This document shows positions 7,893 through 16,034 of a DNA stretch of 64,000 bases, piece after piece (the stretch's first letter is position 1; each line of letters starts with the position of its first letter). Both the position numbers and the translations under genes were made by a program. The notes beneath the pieces were generated by a model. That model saw only the letters and a program-made list of their open reading frames with translations. It was not told the DNA's origin and did not search any database. The DNA comes from Clostridia bacterium (GTDB lineage: Bacteria > Bacillota > Clostridia > Lachnospirales > Lachnospiraceae), in NCBI GenBank assembly GCA_910575625.1, contig CAJTFD010000011.1, forward strand, positions 92,783 through 156,782, given 5' to 3'.

Positions 7893-9761
7893 TTACGCTT
7901 CCATGATGATCGGCAGGATCATTGGCCTTCTTTTAGTCCGTTTCCACAGAAAATCGCTCAGGGAATCTTTCACCACCGTCTTGATCTTGCCCCAGTCGCT
8001 CACATGCCGGTCGATACAATCATGCAGGGCATCCTCCACCACTTTCCTGGCTTGCCCCATCAGATCTTCGGACTCACGCACATACACAAATCCCCTTGAC
8101 ACGATATCCGGCCCAGACAGCACGATGTTCGACCGTCGCTCCAGGGTCATGACCACGATCATGATCCCGTCCTCGGCCAGATGCTGGCGGTCACGCAGCA
8201 CGATGTTTCCCACATCGCCCACACCCAGGCCGTCCACCAAGATCGCGCCCACCGGCACATTGTCCGTCTGCTCGGCCTCGTCCTCATCCATCTCCAGCAC
8301 ATTCCCGGAACGCAGGATGAACACATTTTCTTTCGGTATCCCCAAACTCTCGGCCAGATTCGCCTGGGCTTTCAGATGCCTGTACTCCCCGTGCACCGGT
8401 ATGGCGTACTTGGGATGCACCAGAGAATAGATCAGCTTGATCTCCTCCTGACAGGCATGTCCGGACACGTGGACATCCTGGAAGATCACCTCCGCTCCCT
8501 TCTGCGAAAGCTCATTGATGACCTTGGATACGGCCTTCTCGTTGCCCGGGATCGGGTTGGAACTGAAGATGATCGTATCCCCCGGTTTTATGGTGATCTT
8601 CTTGTGTATATTGTAGGCCATCCGGGACAGAGCGGCCATGGATTCCCCCTGGCTCCCTGTAGTGATCAGCACCACCTTGTCATCTGGATAATTTTTCAGC
8701 TGATCCACCTCGATCAGCGTATTCTGCGGGATCTTCAGATACCCCAGCTCCGAGGCCGTCCCGATCACGTTGACCATACTGCGCCCTTCCACCACCACTT
8801 TCCTGCCGTATTTATACGCGGAGTTGATGATCTGCTGCACCCTGTCCACATTCGATGCGAACGTGGCGATGATGATCCTGGTGTTCGTGTGTTCGTGAAA
8901 GATATTGTCAAACACATGTCCCACCGTGCGCTCGGACATGGTAAATCCTTTGCGCTCCGCGTTGGTGCTGTCGCACATCAGGGCCAATACCCCCTTCTTT
9001 CCGATTTCCGCAAATCTCTGCAGATCGATGGCGTCCCCAAACACCGGCGTGTAATCCACTTTAAAATCGCCTGTGTGCATCACGATTCCCGCCGGAGAGT
9101 AGATGGCCAGGGCGGCCGCATCCTGGATGCTATGGTTCGTCTTTATGAACTCCACAGCAAAATCCCCCAGGTTGATCACCTGGCCGTGTCTGACCACCTT
9201 GCGCTTCACCGTGCGCAGCAGGCCGTGTTCCTTTAATTTGTTTTCGATCAGCCCGATCGTCAGCTTCGTGGCATAGACCGGGACGTTCAGTTCCTTCAAA
9301 ACATAGGGCAGAGCCCCAATATGATCCTCGTGCCCATGGGTGATCACAAATCCTTTTACCTTGCTCCGGTTGTCCTTCAGATATGTGATGTCCGGGATCA
9401 CCAGGTCGATGCCCAGCATGTCATCCTCCGGGAACGCCAGTCCGCAGTCCACCACCACGATATTATCTTCGTATTCAAAGGCCGTAATGTTCATCCCAAT
9501 CTGTTCCAGCCCTCCTAGGGGGATGATCTTCAGTTTCGAGCCGCTTTTCTTATTCCTGCGGGACGCGGGCCGGTTCGTCTTGACAGGGATCTGTTTGGCG
9601 GGCAGGCTCTTCTTCATGCCGCCCTTGATCCCGCCCTTCGCGCTGTTCTTGCCGCCACTGTGCGTATTTTTCTTAGGATACGTTCTGTTCACATTAGCAT
9701 TTTTTGTACCACCGTCCATATTGTTTACTGTGTCATTACTCAAAGATTGCACCTCCATCAT
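7893..9761 (-). CDS. rnj: Ribonuclease J
   Basis: A metallo-beta-lactamase/beta-CASP ribonuclease with combined endonuclease and 5'-3' exonuclease activity in mRNA turnover and rRNA maturation. The first 75 residues are a basic, low-complexity extension rich in Lys, Asn and Gly. The core begins LKIIPLGGLEQIGMN and carries the zinc ligand motif THGHEDHIGALPYVL, then MHTGDFKVD and the beta-CASP segment CDSTNAERKGFT. VHVSGHACQEEIKLI is the late histidine motif. The long charged N-terminus is probably an RNA- or ribosome-contacting tail. Only one rnj gene is visible here, so J1 versus J2 type cannot be decided. Confidence 0.93.
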   Translation of the reverse strand: MMEVQSLSNDTVNNMDGGTKNANVNRTYPKKNTHSGGKNSAKGGIKGGMKKSLPAKQIPVKTNRPASRRNKKSGSKLKIIPLGGLEQIGMNITAFEYEDNIVVVDCGLAFPEDDMLGIDLVIPDITYLKDNRSKVKGFVITHGHEDHIGALPYVLKELNVPVYATKLTIGLIENKLKEHGLLRTVKRKVVRHGQVINLGDFAVEFIKTNHSIQDAAALAIYSPAGIVMHTGDFKVDYTPVFGDAIDLQRFAEIGKKGVLALMCDSTNAERKGFTMSERTVGHVFDNIFHEHTNTRIIIATFASNVDRVQQIINSAYKYGRKVVVEGRSMVNVIGTASELGYLKIPQNTLIEVDQLKNYPDDKVVLITTGSQGESMAALSRMAYNIHKKITIKPGDTIIFSSNPIPGNEKAVSKVINELSQKGAEVIFQDVHVSGHACQEEIKLIYSLVHPKYAIPVHGEYRHLKAQANLAESLGIPKENVFILRSGNVLEMDEDEAEQTDNVPVGAILVDGLGVGDVGNIVLRDRQHLAEDGIMIVVMTLERRSNIVLSGPDIVSRGFVYVRESEDLMGQARKVVEDALHDCIDRHVSDWGKIKTVVKDSLSDFLWKRTKRRPMILPIIMEA

Positions 9762-9773
9762 ACATGTGGCACA

Positions 9774-10244
9774 TTATCCCATATCTGTCCCCGACGGTCC
9801 ATCCATTTTTTCCTGGCACTCCTTACAATGACCATAAAGCTGCACTTTATGGTCCACGACCTGAAAACCATTCTTATCCCGGATATATTCTTCCAGCGTC
9901 TCCAAAAGATCGCCGTTAAAAGAAAAGACCCTGCCGCAAGAAAGGCATATCAAATGGTGGTGATGGTGCTGCCCTCCCGCGTCACTGCCGCGCACTTCAT
10001 AGCGCACGCACCCATCATCCAGATTTATCTGATCGATCAACTGTAACTCCAACAAAAGCTGTATGGTCCGGTAAACTGTCGCCAATCCGATCTCCGGATA
10101 CTTTAGCCTGACCACATCATATATCTCTTCCGCAGTCAGATGGCTGTCCTCACTGTCCGACAGCGCTTCCAGGACTCCGATCCTCTGGTTCGTCACCTTC
10201 AGGCCCTTATCCCTGAGAAACTGCGTAAAATGTTCTCTGTCCAT
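9774..10244 (-). CDS. Fur family metalloregulator
   Basis: A 156-residue winged-helix repressor of the Fur/Zur/PerR family. ATG 10244 follows AGAGGTC at 5 bases. The DNA-binding half includes LKVTNQRIGVLEALSDSE and a recognition helix near GLATVYRTIQLL. The dimerisation half has five consecutive histidines and two CxxC pairs (CLSCG and CKEC), which form the structural zinc site. An Asp/His pattern that would separate Fur from PerR or Zur cannot be judged reliably by eye. It lies between RNase J and DUF1292 in the same direction. The metal sensed is not known. Confidence 0.88.
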   Translation of the reverse strand: MDREHFTQFLRDKGLKVTNQRIGVLEALSDSEDSHLTAEEIYDVVRLKYPEIGLATVYRTIQLLLELQLIDQINLDDGCVRYEVRGSDAGGQHHHHHLICLSCGRVFSFNGDLLETLEEYIRDKNGFQVVDHKVQLYGHCKECQEKMDGPSGTDMG

Positions 10245-10328
10245 GACTGACCTCTTAATAAGACCCATATAAGATAATATGCATCACTACTTAAATAATT
10301 TATATTGATAAAGCCCTCTTTTGCGAGG

Positions 10329-10586
10329 TTAAAACTCCAGATCCACGTCCTCTAACATCTGCTCAAAAACTTTCGACACGGCCTTCAGTTCTTCTCCATC
10401 TTCCACAAACTCATAATCAGCCGTACCACTGTCCTTATCCGAAATATCTTTCAGGATATACGCCTGGGCTTCCTCCTCCTGGGAGTCGGAGACCAGCAGA
10501 TAATCACAGCCGCTGATCTTCGCCTGTTCTTCCACGTAAAATTCCAGTTCCTGGCCGTCGTCCGCCATCAATCTTATTTTTTCCAT
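10329..10586 (-). CDS. DUF1292 family protein
   Basis: An 85-residue acidic protein of the DUF1292 (YrzB) family, recognised from KIRLMADDGQELEFYVEEQ, the TKISG-like central part (AKISGCDYLLVSDSQEEEA) and its position next to ruvX and ireB. This linkage (ireB-ruvX-DUF1292) is widely conserved in Firmicutes. No catalytic motif is visible and the function is unknown. I use ATG 10586; a GTG at 10595 overlaps the ruvX stop but has no better ribosome binding site. Translation may be coupled to ruvX. Confidence 0.8.
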   Translation of the reverse strand: MEKIRLMADDGQELEFYVEEQAKISGCDYLLVSDSQEEEAQAYILKDISDKDSGTADYEFVEDGEELKAVSKVFEQMLEDVDLEF

Positions 10587-10591
10587 ATATA

Positions 10592-11014
10592 TCACTCTCT
10601 ATTATGATCTAGATATCCCTGCAAGATAAACATTGCAGCCAATTCATCCACGTACTTTTTCCTGTCTTCCCTGCGTACTCCCGTCTGTGCCATTGTCCGG
10701 TCGGCCTCCACAGTGGTCAGTCTCTCATCCCACATAACAACAGGCAGACCTGTCCGCTTTTTCAAAATTTCTTGAAATTCCAGCGATTTCTCAGCCCTGT
10801 CTCCAATCGTATTATCCATATTCTTCGGGAATCCCAACACAATGGATCCCACTTGGTATTCTGCGATCAGCTCATCGATCCGCGCCAGAGTCTGACGCAG
10901 CCTCTTCTCTGACTTTCTCCGGATGATCTCCACACCCTGGGCTGTAAAGCCCAAGGCGTCACTGACAGCTACCCCCACGGTCTTTGAACCGTAATCCAAC
11001 CCCATGATCCTCAT
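10592..11014 (-). CDS. ruvX: RuvX/YqgF Holliday junction resolvase-like nuclease
   Basis: A 140-residue RNase H-fold protein. It begins [19 protein letters not shown], with the first catalytic aspartate in GLDYG, and continues with the family segments [14 protein letters not shown] and [11 protein letters not shown], which carry further acidic residues. Homologues process 16S rRNA ends (YqgF in E. coli) and can resolve Holliday junctions in vitro. It is followed by DUF1292 and preceded by ireB in the same operon, a typical Firmicute arrangement. Confidence 0.9.
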   Translation of the reverse strand: MRIMGLDYGSKTVGVAVSDALGFTAQGVEIIRRKSEKRLRQTLARIDELIAEYQVGSIVLGFPKNMDNTIGDRAEKSLEFQEILKKRTGLPVVMWDERLTTVEADRTMAQTGVRREDRKKYVDELAAMFILQGYLDHNRE

Positions 11015-11017
11015 ACA

Positions 11018-11290
11018 TCAACGTTCCCAGGATCTGTTCCTGATATATTCTGTCAACAGTTCTTCCACCAGCTCATCGCGCTCCACTTTCATGATCATGC
11101 TCCGCGCGCCTTTGTGGCTGGTGATGTAAGTGGGGTCTCCGGACATGATATAGCCTACGATCTGATTGACCGGATTGTACCCTTTCTCATCCATAGCATT
11201 ATAGACCAGATCCAATACTTCTTTCACCTGGATCTCTATCTCTGGCTTTGTCTTGAAATATTGTGTATTATCAATATTTTCTCCCATCAT
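11018..11290 (-). CDS. ireB: IreB family regulatory phosphoprotein (DUF965)
   Basis: A 90-residue protein with the IreB core: NTQYF, VYNAMDEKGYNPVNQIVGYI and GDPTYITSHKGAR, ending in ELVEELLTEYIRN. In Enterococcus IreB is a substrate of the PASTA serine/threonine kinase IreK and tunes cephalosporin resistance. The threonine near NTQYF is the likely phosphosite. ATG 11290 has a GAGGG seven bases upstream; an in-frame GTG at 11317 lacks one. It lies four bases from ruvX. Confidence 0.88.
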   Translation of the reverse strand: MMGENIDNTQYFKTKPEIEIQVKEVLDLVYNAMDEKGYNPVNQIVGYIMSGDPTYITSHKGARSMIMKVERDELVEELLTEYIRNRSWER

Positions 11291-11373
11291 CTTCACGCCC
11301 TCACTGATATTTTCCACATATTGTCTATTTTAATATAAAACACCTGAAATTACAATGAAAAAATTCTTTAATT

Positions 11374-12726
11374 CTATTCTTCCCATTCCCGACAGGCCAA
11401 TACATGCGGCTCTAAATGATCTAAAAGTTCCACCGGGACACGCTCATCCACGTGGATCCCCGGCTCTTTTTTGACGAGCACAGCCTTAATATATTCCCTG
11501 GTGTGGCCCGTCAGGAGGAACTCTCCCGCGTCCGTCTCCCTGATCTCCTCGATGAGAAGCTCCGCCCGCGTATGGCAGCGCCTCTCCTCATATCTCCTGG
11601 ACTGTATCTCATGAAGATCGATCATCCGCCCGCTGCGCGCATGTTTGAGTGCCCGCGGCACCTGCCCGTCCATGGCCGCGGCTTTTGTCCCGGCCCGCCT
11701 GGAATACTGGAAGATGTGCGTCTCGTAAAATCCGATCTCTTTTACAAGATCATAGGACTCCTGGAATTCTCTTTCTGTCTCCCCGGGAAATCCCACGATG
11801 ATGTCTGTCGTCAAGGCTGGATCTGCAAAATGCCGCCGCAAGATCCCACATTTTTCCCGGTATTCCCGCGCGGTATATCTGCGGTTCATCCGTTTTAAAA
11901 CACTGTCGCAGCCACTCTGCAGGGACAGATGGAAATGGGGACATACCTTATCAAGTGATGCCAGCCCCTGGGCAAACTCTTCCGTGATGATCCCCGGTTC
12001 CAGTGAACCAAGACGGATCCGCGCGATGCCCTCCACCTGGTGGACTGCCTGGATCAGCTCCAGGAGGCGGATGTTTTCATTTTTAAAGTCCACACCATAG
12101 GAACTGAGATGGATCCCCGTCAGCACCACCTCCTGATATCCCTGCCCGGCAAGAGATCCCACCTCCTGCAACACATCCTCCGGTCTGCGGCTGCGCACCC
12201 GGCCCCGGGCATAGGGTATGATACAATAGGAACAGAACTGGTTGCAGCCGTCCTGGATCTTCACATTGACCCGGATGTGCCCTGTCTTCTGTATCTGAGC
12301 CTGCTCTCTGTCCGGAGGGCACATGACCGGGTATGTGCGGATCTTTGCTATGTCCTCCACATACTCCCGGCGTTCCCGGTCCCGCTGGTACTGCTCCAGG
12401 ATATCCAGGATCTGTCCTTTCTGACTGTTGCCTATGAGCAGGTCTACGGTGTCATCCTGCGCCAGACGGTCCGCCCCTGTCTGTACATAACACCCGACAG
12501 CGGCCACGACAGCCTGGGGATTCATCTTCTTTGCCTTATGGAGCATCTGCCGGGATTTCTTATCCGCAACGTCCGTCACGGTACATGTGTTGATGATGTA
12601 TACATCCGCCCCCGGGGCAAAAGGACAGATCTCGTAACCGGCGTTTTCTAAAAGCTGGCGCATGGTCTCTGTCTCGTAGGCGTTCACTTTGCATCCCAGG
12701 TTGTGGAAAGCTACTTTTTTCTTCAT
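11374..12726 (-). CDS. mtaB: tRNA t6A37 methylthiotransferase MtaB
   Basis: A 450-residue radical-SAM enzyme that adds a methylthio group to N6-threonylcarbamoyladenosine 37 of tRNA. The N-terminal UPF0004 domain (FHNLGCKVNAYETETM, INTCTVTDVADKKSRQ, VGCY) supplies three cysteines for the auxiliary cluster. The radical-SAM cluster motif is CNQFCSYC. TDIIVGFPGETEREF and LQSGCDSVLKRMNRRYT are typical of the MTTase group, and a C-terminal TRAM-like region follows. NTCTVTD with ADKKSRQ points to MtaB rather than MiaB or RimO. It is the first gene of the leftward block. Confidence 0.92.
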   Translation of the reverse strand: MKKKVAFHNLGCKVNAYETETMRQLLENAGYEICPFAPGADVYIINTCTVTDVADKKSRQMLHKAKKMNPQAVVAAVGCYVQTGADRLAQDDTVDLLIGNSQKGQILDILEQYQRDRERREYVEDIAKIRTYPVMCPPDREQAQIQKTGHIRVNVKIQDGCNQFCSYCIIPYARGRVRSRRPEDVLQEVGSLAGQGYQEVVLTGIHLSSYGVDFKNENIRLLELIQAVHQVEGIARIRLGSLEPGIITEEFAQGLASLDKVCPHFHLSLQSGCDSVLKRMNRRYTAREYREKCGILRRHFADPALTTDIIVGFPGETEREFQESYDLVKEIGFYETHIFQYSRRAGTKAAAMDGQVPRALKHARSGRMIDLHEIQSRRYEERRCHTRAELLIEEIRETDAGEFLLTGHTREYIKAVLVKKEPGIHVDERVPVELLDHLEPHVLACREWEE

Positions 12727-12986
12727 TCCTCTATCATATCCTTTTTAATATTTATCGATCTATGTTGGACTGTGACTGGCTGATAACGGATACCTTTCCT
12801 TGATTCTACCACATCGGCCGGGCTGATTCAATCACATAAACAGACCAGGGACTGTGGGGAAAATGTCTCTGTGCAAAGCCTGCAAAAAAACGGCGTGCCG
12901 CTATCACTGATCTTCACCATACAGGACGTGACCGCCCTGCAGGCCATCAGGCACTTAAAAAAATGATCTCTTTCGCCACCGTTTTC
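12727..12986. other. Intergenic region with a probable gene fragment on the plus strand
   Basis: No complete gene is seen between mtaB and the csoR promoter. On the plus strand a frame open from about 12788 to TGA 12964-12966 reads protein-like at its end (VQSLQKNGVPLSLIFTIQDV, then TALQAIRHLKK). It has no start codon with a ribosome binding site. The last part is reminiscent of the end of a PAS-type domain, so it may be the stump of a deleted sensor or regulator. This is weak evidence. Confidence 0.25.
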
Positions 12987-13042
12987 TTGACAAAGGGATA
13001 GATCTGGCAGATAATAGTCCATACAGATACCCCCAATAGTAT
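12987..13042 (+). promoter_or_regulatory. Promoter and CsoR-type operator of csoR
   Basis: TTGACA (12987-12992) and GATAAT (13010-13015) are 17 bases apart. The 16-mer ATACCCCCAATAGTAT (13027-13042) follows just after the expected transcription start. It shares ends ATAC...GTAT and the C-tract with two further copies in the ATPase promoter (13454-13469 and 13479-13494), which suggests autorepression. Confidence 0.65.
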
Positions 13043-13057
13043 GGAAAGAGGTGCATG

Positions 13058-13333
13058 ATGAAACAGTGTATGGACTCTGATAATCTCCATCGCCGTTTAA
13101 AAAAGATCATCGGCCAGGTACAGGCCATCGACCGCATGATCGACGAGGACATCCCATGCGAAGATATCCTCTCCCAGATCAATGCCGCAAAATCTGCGCT
13201 GCACAAAGCAGGACAGATCGTCTTGGAAGGCCATATCCAGCACTGTGTGCGCGACGGGATCGAACACGGCGATGCTGACCTGACGATCGCCAATTTCACA
13301 AAAGCCGTTGAAAGATTCGCCAATATGAAATGA
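13058..13333 (+). CDS. csoR: CsoR/FrmR-family metal-sensing repressor
   Basis: A 91-residue, all-helical DUF156 repressor. Features are LHRRLKKIIGQVQAIDRMID in helix 1, a cysteine in DIPCEDIL, and a His/Cys pair in GHIQHCVRDGI. This Cys-His-Cys set matches the Cu(I)-binding triad of CsoR proteins. Tetrameric CsoR releases DNA when it binds copper. The start could be either of two adjacent ATGs (13055 or 13058); the second has better spacing to AGAGGTG. The P-type ATPase immediately downstream and three shared operator-like 16-mers support a dedicated metal-efflux circuit. Copper is the likely but unproven inducer. Confidence 0.85.
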   Translation: MKQCMDSDNLHRRLKKIIGQVQAIDRMIDEDIPCEDILSQINAAKSALHKAGQIVLEGHIQHCVRDGIEHGDADLTIANFTKAVERFANMK

Positions 13334-13397
13334 CCCCAGTTCGAGGGCACAGCCCTTCGAGCACCCATGACCAAACGACACTTTATCTACAGTCTGA

Positions 13398-13430
13398 AAC
13401 CAGCCTTTTGAGGGGCTGGTCTTTTATTTT
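13398..13430 (+). terminator. Rho-independent terminator after csoR
   Basis: The stem ACCAGCC (13399-13405) pairs with GGCTGGT (13414-13420). It is followed by a T-rich run (CTTTTATTTT). It separates csoR from the independently promoted ATPase gene. Confidence 0.8.
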
Positions 13431-13443
13431 GGTGACTGCCGCC

Positions 13444-13494
13444 TTGACAACATATACCCCTATATGTATAATATGCATATACACCCATAGGTAT
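13444..13494 (+). promoter_or_regulatory. Metal-regulated promoter with two CsoR-like operators
   Basis: TTGACA (13444-13449) and TATAAT (13467-13472) are 17 bases apart, both matching the SigmaA consensus perfectly. ATACCCCTATATGTAT (13454-13469) overlaps the spacer and the -10 box, and ATACACCCATAGGTAT (13479-13494) covers the expected start site. A repressor bound here would block RNA polymerase directly. Confidence 0.75.
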
Positions 13495-13513
13495 ATAGAG
13501 GAGAAAACAATTC

Positions 13514-15394
13514 ATGAAAAAGTTAGAAGACCTGCTGGAATGGGGCGGGACCAGAAAAGACATTGCATTTCTGATCATCTCAGGGACCGCATTGGCGGCG
13601 AGCCTCCTGCATCTTGATCCCTGGGGCGTGGATCTTGCATGGACCGCGCTGATCCTATGCGGTATCCCCATCATCTTGGGCGCGGTCGTGGGACTGGTGA
13701 CGGAATTTGACATCCGGGCCGATGTCCTCGTCTCTCTTGCTCTGATCGCCTCCATCATCATCGGCGAGATCTTTGCCGCAGGTGAGATCGCATTTATCAT
13801 GCAGTTTGGCGCACTGCTGGAGGATCTGACCACCGCCAGGGCCAGGGCCGGGATCGAAAAGCTGGTCCGCCTGACTCCCCAGACGGCGCGCAGACTGACA
13901 GACGGCACAGAGACAGTCATCCCCGCGGAACAAGTACAGACCGGTGACACCTTGAGGGTGCTCCCCGGCGAAACGATCCCCGTTGACGGGATCATCCTAT
14001 CCGGGCAGACATCCATCGACCAGGCGGTCATGACGGGGGAATCCCTCCCCGTGGACAAGACAGCCGGCGACCAGGTCTTCAGCGGCACAGTGAACCGATT
14101 CGGCTCCTTTGATATGAAGGCGACCAGAGTCGGCGAGGACAGTTCGATCCAGAGGATGATAGATCTGGTCCGCTCCGCAGACGCGGGAAAGGCAAAGATC
14201 GTCGGCATCGCAGACCGTTGGGCCACATGGATTGTGATCATCGCCCTGGCCGCAGCGGCGCTGACATGGATCATCAGCGGAGAGATCATCCGGGCCGTCA
14301 CCATCTTGGTCGTTTTCTGCCCCTGCGCCCTCGTCCTCGCGACCCCGACTGCCATCATGGCGGCGACCGGCAATGCGGCGCGGCACGGTTTCCTCGTGCG
14401 GGAGGGGGATGCCCTGGAACGCCTGGCGGATGTATCCGTCATCACGTTCGATAAGACCGGGACCCTGACCCATGGCACACCGGAAGTGGCCGCGGCCGTG
14501 ACGTGCGACCCTTGTTTTACAGAACAGGACATTTACCGTCTCGCCGCTTGCGCCGAGCTGCGCTCTGAACACCCTCTGGGACGGGCAGTCGTTGACAGCT
14601 ACAAAAATGGACACCCCACAGAGACCGAAATGATCCAGCCGCCAGAGAGATCCCAGATGATCCCGGGACAGGGCATCGTGGCGGAGGCAGACGGACTAGA
14701 GATCCTGGCGGGCAACCGGACACTGCTCTTGGGACACCAGGTCGTTTTACCAGACAGCCTGGAAAAACAGACGGCCGAGCACCTGGAAAAAGGCTGCACC
14801 GTCATCTATATAGCGGCCAAAAGACGCGCGATCGGCCTGATCGCCCTCTCCGACACACTGCGCCCGGAAGCTCCCAACACGATCCAAAAGATCAGGCAGG
14901 CAGGCGCAGCGCCGATCCTCCTCACCGGCGATCACGAAAATGCCGCCCGGCATATGGCCGATAAACTGGGCATCCATGAAATCTGCGCGGACTGCTTGCC
15001 AGAGGACAAGCTGGAGACGATCGACCATCTCCAAAAAGCAGGAAAACAGGTCTGCATGGTGGGCGACGGCATCAACGACGCCCCCGCCCTGAAAAAGGCA
15101 TACGTGGGAATCGCAATGGGCAAGATCGGAAGTGATATCGCGATCGATGCCGCCGATATCACACTGATCAACGACAGGATCAGCGAACTCCCACATTTAC
15201 TGTATCTATCAAAGCGGATGATGCGCACGATCAAATGCAACCTGTCTTTCTCCCTTCTGTTAAATATGGCTGCCATCCTCCTGGCCATTACAGGCGTACT
15301 CAATCCTGTCGCAGGCGCACTCGTCCACAACACTGGCTCTGTCCTCGTGATCGTCAGCTCCGCATTTTTACTCCAATGGAAAAAGAAACGATAA
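13514..15394 (+). CDS. Heavy-metal P1B-type ATPase (efflux pump)
   Basis: A 626-residue metal-translocating P-type ATPase in the cytoplasmic membrane. The visible signatures are TGES in the actuator domain, the membrane metal site FCPCALVLATP, the phosphorylation site DKTGTLTHG, the nucleotide-domain SEHPLGRA and the hinge VGDGINDAPAL. There is no N-terminal CxxC heavy-metal-binding domain, so the protein is shorter than typical CopA. The last helix pair carries HNTGSVLVIVSS in place of the classic CopA or ZntA signatures, so the metal specificity cannot be read directly. The CsoR-like gene upstream and its operators suggest copper; zinc, cadmium or manganese remain possible. Confidence 0.9.
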   Translation: MKKLEDLLEWGGTRKDIAFLIISGTALAASLLHLDPWGVDLAWTALILCGIPIILGAVVGLVTEFDIRADVLVSLALIASIIIGEIFAAGEIAFIMQFGALLEDLTTARARAGIEKLVRLTPQTARRLTDGTETVIPAEQVQTGDTLRVLPGETIPVDGIILSGQTSIDQAVMTGESLPVDKTAGDQVFSGTVNRFGSFDMKATRVGEDSSIQRMIDLVRSADAGKAKIVGIADRWATWIVIIALAAAALTWIISGEIIRAVTILVVFCPCALVLATPTAIMAATGNAARHGFLVREGDALERLADVSVITFDKTGTLTHGTPEVAAAVTCDPCFTEQDIYRLAACAELRSEHPLGRAVVDSYKNGHPTETEMIQPPERSQMIPGQGIVAEADGLEILAGNRTLLLGHQVVLPDSLEKQTAEHLEKGCTVIYIAAKRRAIGLIALSDTLRPEAPNTIQKIRQAGAAPILLTGDHENAARHMADKLGIHEICADCLPEDKLETIDHLQKAGKQVCMVGDGINDAPALKKAYVGIAMGKIGSDIAIDAADITLINDRISELPHLLYLSKRMMRTIKCNLSFSLLLNMAAILLAITGVLNPVAGALVHNTGSVLVIVSSAFLLQWKKKR

Positions 15395-15618
15395 CATAAG
15401 ACCGATGCGCTGATCGGACAGTTCGATCCCGAAACATACAGTCGATCGTGCAGGTCCACGAAAAGGATCCCAGATATATTTTCAGAAAAAATGATCTTCT
15501 TTGAATGAATGTAACACTGAGTTATGACCATGCCAACAACTAAATGGATCCAACCGGAACATGTAAAAAAATTCTACATTTTCACCAATAATCTTCGAAA
15601 ACTTTATATCATTTGTAC

Positions 15619-15647
15619 TTGACTTTTAAAATACCAAATTGTAAGAT
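15619..15647 (+). promoter_or_regulatory. Promoter of the HPr-like gene
   Basis: TTGACT (15619-15624) and TAAGAT (15642-15647) are 17 bases apart and lie about 45 bases before the start codon. The rest of the space from 15395 to 15693 is AT-rich and I see no other gene in it. Confidence 0.55.
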
Positions 15648-15693
15648 ATGACTGAACAAAGAACAAACTATGATCTATGGGAGGATCTCAAAC

Positions 15694-15927
15694 ATGAAAA
15701 CAGTACAGATTTCACTGAACTCAATCGATAAAGTAAAAGCCTTCGTCAACGAAATCGGCAAATTCGACCATGATTTCGACCTGGTATCCGGAAGATACGT
15801 CATCGACGCAAAATCCATCATGGGTATCTTCAGCCTGGATCTGTCCAAACCGATCGACCTGAACATCCATGCAGACGGCAGCAGCCTGGACGAGATCATG
15901 GAAAAGATCAAAAGCTACGTTATCTAA
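15694..15927 (+). CDS. HPr-like protein lacking the phosphorylatable histidine
   Basis: A 77-residue protein. ATG 15694 follows GGGAGG at 9 bases. YVIDAKSIMGIFSLDLSKPI corresponds to the HPr segment around the regulatory Ser46 (AKSIMGIMSL). The N-terminal region where PTS HPr carries the His15 loop reads NSIDKVKAFVNEIGKF, without the histidine-arginine active site. It therefore cannot serve as a normal phosphocarrier. It may be a Crh-like or structural relative. The gene is monocistronic, with its own promoter and terminator. Confidence 0.7.
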   Translation: MKTVQISLNSIDKVKAFVNEIGKFDHDFDLVSGRYVIDAKSIMGIFSLDLSKPIDLNIHADGSSLDEIMEKIKSYVI

Positions 15928-15940
15928 AAACAGCCCCCCT

Positions 15941-15970
15941 GGTGTTGCATATGCAGCACCTTTTCTTTTT
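15941..15970 (+). terminator. Terminator after the HPr-like gene
   Basis: GGTGTTGC (15941-15948) pairs with GCAGCACC (15953-15960), with one G-U pair and a four-base loop, and is followed by TTTTCTTTTT. Confidence 0.8.
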
Positions 15971-16034
15971 CCGTTTATCGGATCCCCAGCAAACTCCGTT
16001 CCTATGGACAGAGTATCCCGATCGACCATTCTAT

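Noticed and set aside
8181..9236. 351-codon plus-strand frame opposite RNase J
   Set aside because: Composition (His/Arg/Asp rich) and lack of ribosome binding site mark it as a shadow of the conserved minus-strand gene.
13387..14614. Long minus-strand frames opposite the P-type ATPase
   Set aside because: The plus-strand gene has all ATPase motifs, and the reverse frames show no domain or start signals.
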